Source: Beaufortia kweichowensis
Taxonomy: Eukaryota > Chordata > Actinopteri > Cypriniformes > Gastromyzontidae
Assembly: GCA_019155185.1 (NCBI GenBank)
Contig: CM032816.1
Span: 5,372,510 to 5,436,509, forward strand
Direction: 5' to 3'
DNA: 64,000 nt
Below the pieces are notes generated by a model that made no database searches, was not told where the DNA came from, and saw only the letters and a program-made list of their open reading frames with translations. Numbering within the stretch: the first letter of the stretch is position 1; every line of letters begins with the position of its first letter. Below, piece after piece: positions 49,691 through 60,800 of this stretch. Both the position numbers and the translations under genes were made by a program.

Positions 49691-52111
49691 TTTAAAGTTT
49701 CATACATATCATTTAATCATATTGATTTAACATTGACAAAAACAAGTTGTTGTTTTTGATAATTTTGATCAGTGAATCCCAAATTTGATCTAAAAAGTCA
49801 ATACATCAGAAATGTACAATAAAGACATTTTGTTCATTCAAGAAAAATATTGACTAAAATGAATTGTAAAAAAAAGTCAATCCTGGAAAAAAATCTGCTG
49901 GGCATGTTTGTGCGATTGCATGAGTGTTCCTAGTTTCTTATCGTTACATCTCAACTGCTGCAGTTGAGCCGGTGCTCCTACGATAAACAGCAATTGTCTT
50001 TGCTGTCTCCTCCACCCAAACGTTCTGCTAAGAACCAGATAATAACCCTTCTGCATCCATCTTGATGGCAGGCATATTTGCTCTTCAGCAGACCCACAAT
50101 TACTTGTGTGTGTCTGCAATCTCAATCTGTTCACATCAACCTTTAAAATTCAACCACAGGTCACGTTGTCATCAAAAACCTGGACGTAAGAAGCTGTGAA
50201 ATGGAACGTGGCATGTGTAAACAAGAAATGGTGGGTAAAATTCAAAATAGCCTTAAACGGCACTTCATTTCTAATTAGTTCTCCTAACATACAGCGTAAT
50301 CTAGCAAATGGCACTGAGGCTCACCGCAAATCAGCCTGAAATCGAGCTGAGCAATGTGGTTTACATACTCAACACACTGACCTACATTCATCTCCCCCAT
50401 TTAGTAAATAGGATGTTTGGCTCGGGGAGCAAAAGCTTTCTATTGATGATTTGCGTATGGCATATACAATGTTTCAACGTATCGTTCCTTGATGGGATTA
50501 CAGTTCTGTAATATTTATGGGGCTTTAAAATATGCTGAGCGAACGCTCCATTTTGCCAAGTCAGAAAAATATTGTGTCTGTTACCCAACAACAAAGATTT
50601 GTTTGGATAATGCTGAGTAGATGACAAGTTACTTTGGCTCGGGTGAAACAAATATTGACCGTCTGTGCTTGTCGTGCACGGTTTAATCTCTGTTTAGTTA
50701 GGCTTTGTTTCATCAAGTCAAAACAAAGGCTGATGAAGATCTGTGGTGATTATATTCTCTACTTGACATTCGTTTAGATTATATAGTTATATAATGGACA
50801 GTGGGTGACTAAAAATGTCTGTGGTTTAACCAGAAAAATGTCACTGCACATATTGAGCATGAAAATAACCCACAATTTTTTTTAATTTGAGATATTTTTA
50901 ATCTTTATTTAGTTTTTAGTACCGTACGCGTCTCTCGTGAAGAGCGGACTATGTCTCCATGTCTATTTTTACTCTTGCTGTCTTGGTCTTGGAAATGTCC
51001 TCCGCTGGAGACATAAACATCAAACTTGTACACAGAAACTCTAGCGTGAACTTTATGAGATATTTACCAGAGATGTTTTTCCCACAGGCTTTCTCTACTA
51101 GGATTTAGAAATGAACAGCACAAAGAGGAAAAGAAATAACTTGTTTAATGTTGAATCAAACATCTGGATTCATGCCTGTAGACGTTAGTTTGATTCTACA
51201 AGTTTACACAGCTGACTTGAAGAAGAATGGCTTTAGAGTCTTCTCCTTCCATTTTGGCAAGGCATGTCACCCGCAATTGAACCTCGGGAGTTAGTTAGCA
51301 TAGAATTTAACACCAAAGAGGCCTCGCTGAAGGAAAACAGAGAGGGTTAACTCAAACCTTCACACCAAGGAGAGAAGCCACTTGTTTTTCTACTCGATAC
51401 ATCGTTGGACTGAACATTGACAGGTGTCCTAAACGACTTCTAGTAAACTTTAACATTAGGCTGTTATTATCTTTAGGGGTCACGTAAGATGCCCCCTTTT
51501 GGAGTTTAACGGCACCCGCAAGCCATCAAATCCATCACTATCCATGAGCTCATGAGCACGAGGAAGCCTCTTTTCCTTTCGCTCACCCGTGTGTCCCGTT
51601 TTGGGGCGTGACCTTTCATCCAACTTTGTTCTCCGAGTAGAAACAAATGTAGACATACAAATGCATGGCTCGGCAGGGTTCCCTCTCAACCCTTTCGTGG
51701 TACTCGAAGTTAGGATTCATGGAATGCGTTAACCCCTGGGGAAGGTTTCTAAGAACTGTTTACCCGATCATAGACTCAGAGAGAGAGAAGAAGAGAGGGA
51801 ATGGAAATGGAGGTGGGCGGGTCCTGGGGAGAGAGATTGAGGTTGGTCAGCCCACAAGGCCGCCTTTTTCCCGACACCCGCTGACAGACGGTGCGCTGGC
51901 CTACTCCTCCTCCAAAACCCCTCTGCTTGGTGCATGGGGGATACATGGGAACCTCTACACCTTTGAATCAGCAAAAGAAAGGGACACCACCCACATATTA
52001 GGTTCACTAAGAACACCTGCTCGGTTTGGATGGTTCGGCCCTCTAGGCAAAAGGTCGGAAACAAATGTTGATAAATGAGTGTTATTAAAAAACCTGCATA
52101 ACATACAGGTT

Positions 52112-52358
52112 GGTAATCATCATTTATTTACCCTCATGTCATTCCAAACCTGTATGAGTTTCATTCTTCCCCAGAACACAGAAAAAGATATTTTGAAGAA
52201 TGTTAGTAAACAAACAACATTGACCCGCAGTGACTTCCATTGTATGAATATAAAACCACTGAGACACTCAAAATATCTTCTTTTGTGTTTAGCAAAAGAG
52301 TCAGAATACAGAATGACACGAGGGTGAACTTTTATTTTTGGTTAAACTATCCCTTTAA
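52112..52358. repeat. Family A repeat copy
   Basis: Contains CATTCCAAACCTGTATGAG, AACACAGAAAAAGATATTTT and CAAAATATCTTCTTTTGTGT, and ends AACTATCCCTTTAA at 52358. The left terminal motif is degraded. Confidence 0.8.
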
Positions 52359-53900
52359 TCCTGTTTATAAACCTTACAGATATTTATGAATAATTTATAT
52401 TGATAACTAATGACATCATCATAATTCAAAACACACAGCTTAGGTTTAATTAAAGAGGACATGCAATAAATAAACACGAGAGAGTTTAAAATAAACACTG
52501 ACACAGAGTGAATAAAAAATATTCTAATAAAAAAACAAAACAGGAAAACACCAGTAACAGCATGAAAACTGGGTTTACACAAAACATCCTGTGTAATTAC
52601 GGTACGCCTCTCGCGAGAGTGATATGACACCTCTCTCTCGTGTTCCCCACCCGCCCCAACCCCCACGATTCCACACAGGAAACAAGCTGTAATCCTCATT
52701 ACTGTTGTGTTTTACTGCTTTGTTAGGGCTTGCTGAGTTGCAAGCCAGTCAACACAACCGCTTTTTTTCTTATCCTCAGAAACAGACGTCCTCCCACTTA
52801 CAGCATGGTAAAATACACAGCTGTAAGGACAAGAGTTCACACTGAATTTGGTTAAAACTGGTGCTGTCGTGACAGTGATGTAAAATCTTGTTCAAGTCAA
52901 AATATTTTTGAGTTTTGTCCAAGGTTTGAGGTCATCCATAGGCTCATGTACACCTAAAGGTTGACTGAAGAAATGTTGAGAAAAATTAGTGTATTTATAT
53001 AGCAAATCATATTGTGATGTATTCATAGGAAATCACCACCTCATACAATATTTCATTTTTTCATTAAAACAGGTTGAAATATCAGAACAGATAAAAGAAA
53101 ATTGTATGTTTTCTTTAACATGCATGTGGAGTTAAAGAAAAGAGTGTCTGTGCCCCATCAAGAATTTGAAAAATCCCACAGCGCATTAAAACCACTTAAG
53201 CATTTCATATATCAGATTCATCTGAGGAGAAAAGCTTGTATTTCACATCTGTGTTGTACTGTTCTGCATCATTCAACACAAGTTTTTGACGAAACATTCC
53301 CACCACTTCATTCCTAAATGAACGAAGTCTATCGCTTGTGTCTGTATGTGCCCTGACAACAAAACTGTGGCAATAATGCTTTCCATATGTCTTGAGAAAT
53401 GTAAGTGTATACCATAAACAACAGCGTATATTCACTTGGCTCTAGAATTTTACATGTTTAATATTACAAGTCTTTGATCCCAATTACTAAATGGCCCTAC
53501 AAAGAATTCTGCTGTATTTAAATGCTTTTAGAAGTCTAGCTCCTCAAAAGCAAATGCAAAGCTGCATTTCCAAGAATCTAGGTTTCTAGAAAGCCGACCA
53601 AAGGCCACTGGCCTGGATTTCACCAGCTGTGAGTGATATTTACCTGAAAGTGTTGGGTTATTAGAAGAGGCACGTGTCCGTGATTGTCTCATATTGAAAG
53701 TATGCACTACAGAGTAATGTGGTAATGATGGGGTGTGTCCCGTCACAGCACGAAATACTGTGACATTGTTATGGCTGGCACAAAAAAAAGATCAACCGTA
53801 CATTGTGTGCTTGTTTATACACAAAGGAAATTCAAGACAAAGAGAAAAAAGGTTTAAGTCCTAATGCTAAAAAGTGCAAAGTGTGCACTTGACTGAAATG

Positions 53901-54345
53901 TACAGTACCAATCAAATGTTTAGACACAACTAACAAAATGTTTCTAATCTTAAAGATCTTAAAAATCTTTCAACTGAAGGTGTGTATTTCAATGGTTGAA
54001 ATTGCTTTTGTAGACAAAATATAATTGTGCCAACATATTAATTTCTTTAATTAGAAAATTTATTTTATCTTTCATTTATTCCTTCAGTGAAAAGCTTTTC
54101 AGGTTGCGACCTCAAGATGATAAAATGCCAACAGTATGATTTTACAAATACTAGACAAAGACTACTTTTGAAGATGATCAAATATAACAGTCTTCATTTA
54201 TTTTGGATGCTTTTAGTCACGACAAAATTCCCACAGTTACAATTGTGTTATTTCATTGTTTTGATTAGTTTACCACTATTCTAAAATGTGGAAAATTTTC
54301 TAAACAACAGTGAGTAAGTGTTTCCAAACTTTTTCTGGTACTGTA
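53901..54345 (+). mobile_element. 445-bp non-autonomous DNA element, copy 3 (family B)
   Basis: It starts TACAGTACCAATCAAATG and ends CTGGTACTGTA, exactly 445 bp like the 3199 copy. It shares GGATGCTTTTAGTCACGACA, TTGTGTTATTTCATTGTTTT and ACTATTCTAAAATGTGG with the other copies. The 54087-54284 ORF is inside it and is not a gene. Confidence 0.8.
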
Positions 54346-57300
54346 CAGATTTACAGATTGTAAAGTCTACAAATTTGTCCACATATCTAGTACAGCCTGC
54401 TGTATTTAATACAAGACTGACTTGTTGAACGAGAGTCACAGGTTCACTAAAAACCTTTTTTTCTAAAAGTTCTGCTGGGAGATTTTAAAGCATGTCTTGA
54501 CATGCCCTGATATCGGCTCTGTGTAAAGTTTTTTCTTTCTCTCCACTGTCTGGCCAGCCTGTGTTTCCTCTTCACAGGTTTTCATGAATTTTGAATGACC
54601 TCCCGAAAACAGACAGACTTGAATGCTCCCACCTGTCTATCTCCTGCACTGTGCACTTTTGTACTCCCATTCTCTTTGAGATGGTTGTTTTAGCTGTTCG
54701 TGACCCACATTTTATGTCCATCAAGATCTGACACCCTCCCAATCCAAACAGAGAGGAAACACACACCTGTTGTGCCTGCTGGGGTTCTTGTCTGTTGCTA
54801 TTGTAACCAGGTGGGGCCGTCAGCTTCCAGGTAGCGCAGACACCTGCTGCATTATTCATCTCTGCAATGCACAGATACTGTAATTCGACGACACGGTCAC
54901 AAATACAGTATTGTGTGTTTATTGGTAAAAGAAATAGATTTCTTCTTTAATTGCATTTCTAAGCAGGGTTTTTCATAGACGATCACATATGGAGGTAATT
55001 TTAAGTTTAGCCTGCCAGCCAGCTGTATTCAATATATTTATTTATTTATTTGGGGTAATCAAACAACTGCAAATGAACTAGTGGAAAGAAAACAATACAT
55101 GGGTTAGCTCGGAAACAACACAATGAAGTGTGTTCGCATGTGTTTGTTTAGCCAGCTTGATAATGCAAAGGCATCGTATTATTGTTAAATTCATATTTTT
55201 AAAGATCATTCAGAAAGATGTTTCCAAACATGATTTTTTTGTCTCTGGTCTAGAAAATTAATGTGCTGACCACATTTATGATTTTACCTAACGCATGTTA
55301 AGTAAAATCTCAATATATTGGCGATAAATACATTCTGTGAGAACTGTTTTGAGTTTTTAAAGAAAATGTCACCGCCAGCGAAGTGCTTGTGATGACTTGA
55401 GGTTCAGAAATGATACCTGATATAATTGTTCAAAAACAAGCCAGTGACTCACATTATTGCCCAACATGCAGGAGTTTCTGTTGACAAGCAGCTACGGCAG
55501 AAGATGTTTTTCATCAGGAAGCAAACTCGTGCAGTCAGTAGCCTGGACTGTTTGACCTACAATTCTTATATGCAAAACAGTCCAGGAGAGGAAGAAATGC
55601 AAGTTCAAACTGCTTCTTTCTCAGCAATGAGCTGTGAGAGAAACTGCTGTGTTAGCGCTCTCTAGTGGTGAGAAATAATACAACAACAACACATGAGCAG
55701 GGAATGTTGAAAACACCTGTAAGACGGTGACAAAAAACTAACAGGACCCTGCTGAAAAAACACACACACAAAACAATCAAATCACACTATATAAACGAAA
55801 TTTGTAATGGATTTAATGCTAAACAGCTAATGGAATCCAAATCTATATTGTTTTATACATTACAGGAATCCTGAGGTTTATTTAAAACAACTCACCAGAG
55901 TCCTAAAAATGTATGTGCCAGTACTACAAGCACAGAACATGTAATAATGTTCTTGTTCATAATCCCGCCTGGTCAATTACGGTCAGCTAAGCTCTATGGG
56001 TAATGTCAGTGCAATGGAAATCCAGTTTAAGATGACGGATTGAGTTTCAGCACATTCCTGACAGGAGGGATCATGCGCATGTCTTCACGTATTGAATATT
56101 CTCACATTTTTAGACTGCCAATCAAAATGTCGACGTGCTATACATGCACTTGCCATGATCTGTGAATGAATGAAAACATAGTATGCAAGTGTGTAGGGTT
56201 CATACACAACTTTAGAGTTTTTTTATAGAGTACTTTAGAGTTATGTTTACTGAAATCATGAAGAAAAAAGTAAAAACAGCACATTTGCTGTATAATTTGG
56301 GGCATCTTGGGTTTTGTGGGCAACTGCGGTGACCACAACAGACTCACGAGGGAATTAAAATAGGCTCCTAACAATACCAAAGCCATCTGTGTCCATAAAG
56401 CTTATTCATGTCTGCTTACGAGGAGATATTATGCATTATCTGTTCGTAAAGCAATACAAGCTCTTTGGGAATCCTTTCATGGAGGGCAAGCGTGAACGTT
56501 TCCTCTCGAGCAGGAGTGTGAAGTTCACAGAAATCAGGTATGAGCCACTGGTTCTGTTCTTGATATACTCTTCAACGTTTTTGTAATGTGTATGTCAGTT
56601 TTACAATTATCAAATGCAGTTTTACGTCGTTTAATCTGAAAGAAAATGTTGGATGAATTAATAGATGGTTTTCAATTTAGAAAGCAAATCCAAATCCATC
56701 AGATTGAATTGAGTTTTATGGACTATTAGAGGCTATCAGGTGTCCACAGGTTTCTGCTGTTATATAATAATTAAAATAACTGTTTTATTAAAATGGAGGG
56801 ACTTAATCAGCTAAACTGTTTTAAATCTGATGCCCTGTGACATCATGTCACATCTTTTTGCTCAGTAGAAGTAAATTATTAAATACATTTGCTACAGCAG
56901 TAATAATATTAATCAGTATGTACAGTCACACAGTGCAGTGATAATAATACTTTTTTATGTTTACAAAAAAAAAAAAAAATTCTATACATACATGTACATG
57001 TGTCGTTTCCAAATGTAAATACTATTTCAACATACATGTAATTGCAATAATAGCCGTAAGGGGGCAGTATTCTGCTTTTTAAATGCATTAATATAGTCAC
57101 ATTTTCATAAGGAGTATTTTACTATAATAACTATATATAGTAATATACAGTAAATAACGAAATAGTTTTCAAAATATATCCTTACATGTCAATAAGTGAT
57201 AAAACATTTTTACATCCACTACATTAATATTTATCTATTACATTTTTAAGGTATTTGTAGATCACAAATGTATGTGATGTACACAACTGTTTTATTACAT

Positions 57301-57496
57301 TTCACATTCAGTCTATCATGACACACCTGTCTCCAGCAAAACCTTGTCTTCAATGTCTAGACACCACCACCTCCCCAAAGTCTGCATGTTTTCAAAGCTT
57401 TTTTCGGGCCACAATGTCCCAAAGTAGATTTACCTTCAATAACAATTTATTAAATCTCTGCACCATTAAAGTCTATCTACCAAGAGCTGACAGCAT

Positions 57497-57502
57497 TAAT
57501 CC
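57497..57502 (+). promoter_or_regulatory. trpm1: OTX/CRX-type TAATCC motif upstream of trpm1
   Basis: TAATCC, followed a few bases later by GATTA, about 225 bp upstream of the trpm1 start codon. OTX-family homeoproteins control retinal bipolar genes, so the site is plausible, but a six-base motif is weak evidence. Confidence 0.2.
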
Positions 57503-57725
57503 TGATTATAAGCTGTTCAAGCAGAGGAAACGGGGTCTATGTGTCAGGCGTGTTATCGAGAGATGTTTTATCCGCCGTCTGCATCTTTGTCAGTTGAGGG
57601 TGGGCGAATTCAGAGACAAACCAGACAGAGATGAACCTGTATGTGTGCAGCTAGAACAGAGATTGTTTTATGAAACCGCTAGTTGTTTGAGATAGACTGT
57701 ATGAGGTGAGAAGTGGACTAAAGAC

Positions 57726-57803
57726 ATGGAACGAGGAGGCAGGATAACCAGCGGCTCTATCAAACGGGCCTCAATCAAACGTTCACCGTCTGGGTCACAG
57801 AAG
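57726..57803 (+). CDS. trpm1: trpm1 exon 1
   Basis: The ATG at 57726 has G at -3 and G at +4, with an in-frame TGA upstream at 57702-57704, so this start is well bounded. The 26 codons (MERGGRITSGSIKRASIKRS, then PSGSQK) match the long-isoform N-terminus of mammalian TRPM1, which shares the GSIKSS and SGSQK words. The donor is GTAAGA at 57804. Confidence 0.9.
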
Positions 57804-60800
57804 GTAAGAGCGTCCACTGGGATTTAGAGCTTTTTGATTGATAAACAAGTGACTGATATGTATTGTTGTACTGTTCATGTAATGTGCAGTTAGAAATTCT
57901 TTAGGACTGTACTGACTGAGGTCAGGGGTATGTGACATTTGCTGTTCATTCACATGTTTATAATGTATTTTAGTTCATGGGTTGAGTCTTAAACTTATTG
58001 GACCAATCAGCTTGCGTGGATTTGTTCTTTATCCGTTACCTTTCATACAGATTTTGCTTGTCTTATTTTGCAGTTTTTTACATTCTTTTGTATTGTTTGT
58101 AATATAATATAATGTAATGTAATGTAATATAATATATAATCTTTTGTATTGTTTTGTTAGATAATATTGTATAATATAAAAATATATAATATAATATAAT
58201 GAAATATAATATGATACAATAAAAAATAATTTTACAAATGTAAAAGACTTTGTTAAACATAAAGATTATCTCTAAAGTGGCTCATCTAACTTTAGTTTCT
58301 ATTAGTTAAGTTAAAATTGTGCTGCAATGTTGCGTAACTTTGTAGAAACACATTTAGTAATACAGATTTGCATCTTAAAAACTATTTAAAACTTCTTATT
58401 AATCCTAATCCTAGACTAAACCATCACAAGGAAAAATTGCTTTATGAATGCACTTTCTCTCTTTTATCTTGTGTTTACTGTGGAAACAAGTTCAACAAAA
58501 TAATTTGTTCACATGTAAACACATTCACACAGACATTAAGTTTCAATGCGTGTGTGTCCAAATATGTCCACATATAGACATGAGTGGAGTGGAAAGTATT
58601 CGGTTATATCTTCTGGTTGGACACTTCCTTCACATTACATTATCCAAAATTAAAATAACAAGTTTTCTCTGTCTTTGCCCTTTCCTTCAATCAGACACAG
58701 CAGAGACAACAACGCTCTCACAAACACTCGGTCTTATGACTGAGAAATCTCAGGGCTAATAAGTGACCTGTTGGTCTCATGTGATAATGGCTAACTGGAT
58801 ATTTAAGCCCACAGAGACAATGAACCTTTTCAGAGACAAACCCAGAGGGAAAAAAACAGCTATTTTAAAAAGGTGAAGCATATTACAGTCAGCCTAAAAT
58901 TTTACAGCAAATATTAATTTTGGTTAATGTTACTGTATGTAAGCTTTACTGTTAAAATGTGTAGCATATGTAGAAACAAACATAAACAAAAATTTAAGAA
59001 TGATTCTTTTTAGTTAGTTTATGTAATTGCTATTATTTACACATGACTGTGATTTTTAAATTAATTTTACATTTGTGGATTCATTCTGATTTGTTAATAT
59101 TGGTCTCAATACAGAAAAGGATGAACACTTTTTCAAAGTTGTAAACTTTTACACAAATCAAATCTCACACTTTTCGTTAGCTTCAAGGAATGGGTCACCG
59201 GACCCGACATGTGACATGTAATGCCACGCTTTGAGAAGACTGCATGTCAGCAGGCTATGCTATTAACATATAATATAATAAACAAAATATGCATTTATTT
59301 ACAGTGTTTTATGTTGTGAAAATCTAGGCTTGTGGAGAAACTGTGGGAAAGTTTTGCAAAAATGTTTAATCTGATTTCCCCGTTTCAGCCCTCGCAAATC
59401 TGCCGCAATCCTATTTCTGACCATAAACGTCTTTCATTGAGCAACAGTGTTTAGCAGGATTGTTGTCTGAAGTCTGGTTAAGTAAAAAGAATTCAACTCA
59501 ATGGTGTTGATTGTTGTCAGGTTTGCCATAGGCCTTGTTCATTTGAGCAAGAAAATCTGATTTCTCCTTCTTTGCACATATTCTGAGAAAACTTTCACAA
59601 GGCTGATAAATGCCTGGCGGATTTGAGTTATGTGGATAATGAGTTTAAATAAGCTGAATTAAGTGCGTCACACTAGCTGAGTACTTTGTTTTTTAGAGCT
59701 TCAATTACCAGTAGTCTTAATGAAAAACACTTCATCTCATCACTTACATGATCTAATATGGACATCTTTGTGTTACGGGATATTATGACACAACTTAAAG
59801 GGACAGTTCCAAAACTAAATATTGTCACATAAATTATTCACTCTCATGTTCAAAACCTGTTCATGACTTTCTTGCTTCTGTTGAACACAAAATATTTTAG
59901 TGGTTGTGTGTCTAATCAATGGAAGTCAATAGGGATCAGTGTTGTTTGGTTATCAACATTCTTCAAGATGTCTTTTTTGTGTTCCGCAGGAGAAAGAAAG
60001 TCATATACATGTTTAAAATGACATAATAATGTGTTTAGATTAAAAAAAATAAAAATTTAAAAATTAAAAATTAGAATAAAATTATTCTTACATGGATTTT
60101 AACTAGAAAATTTGAGTTTTTAACATATTTTCCTCATCTCCAGATATAGTTTAGAATATAACTGGGGTTGTGAAATGTTCTTTTCTACAGAATAACCTAC
60201 AGTAAAATAATAAAGACTTTTCTATTTATTATACCGTAAAACGTCATTTCAACTTATTAAAATAAGTGATGAATTGAAAGTTTTTTTACTAATTTCTTTG
60301 ATAAATGAAAGTTAGCAGCATCATGAGTAGCTTTGACCTGATTGTATTCCATCAGAATCATCTCCCACAAACACACAATCCCGTTTGTGGAAACTGAGAT
60401 TAACAACTATTAACAATTAGTCTTGGATGACCTTACACCCCGACTGGAGTCCAGTGATGTCTTAACTAGGCCTCTTCTCAAAAGAATGCCTGTGCCCAAT
60501 TCTCTCAATTATGCAAATTAGGCTTGAAATCAAAGTGGTCGGAGGAGGGTGCCCATGCGTTTGTTCTAGATTCCCTTTTCACATTGTATTCTTGACCAAA
60601 ACACGATTCTCTACATCAAACTATGAAGAACGCAGATGCTAAAAGCAGAAAATATGTTTTAGAGCTCGATGGGGTTGGCGAAGCTATCAAAGTAGATTTG
60701 TTGTGCCGTGCTCCAGCCAGGGATAAAAAATACCCTGTGGGCAAGGAAAGAGGGGTCATGGGACTCCCAAAAGGATTACCTTCAACTGGAGTCATGGGAC

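Larger units (their letters stand above)
39961..57725. other. Intergenic region between divergent klf13 and trpm1
   Basis: About 17.8 kb without a supported coding gene. It holds family-E repeats (43220-43380, 49420-49690), a small GATC-ended repeat (42479-42572), a CpG-dense block (46134-46400), a 23-bp tandem duplication (46565-46610), a 12-G run (47249-47260), a family-A copy (52112-52358) and a family-B copy (53901-54345). ORFs up to 137 codons (51665-52078) have no domain and no splice support. Regulatory elements for klf13 or trpm1 are likely but unproven. Confidence 0.6.

Noticed and set aside
51665..52078. 137-codon + strand ORF with overlapping - strand ORFs
   Set aside because: No recognisable domain, Kozak/splice context or codon pattern; the region is merely GC-richer and includes a GA-rich stretch.
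57318..57695. 125-codon + strand ORF ending just before trpm1 exon 1
   Set aside because: It resembles no known protein and is not in frame with trpm1; it is more likely promoter or 5'UTR sequence.
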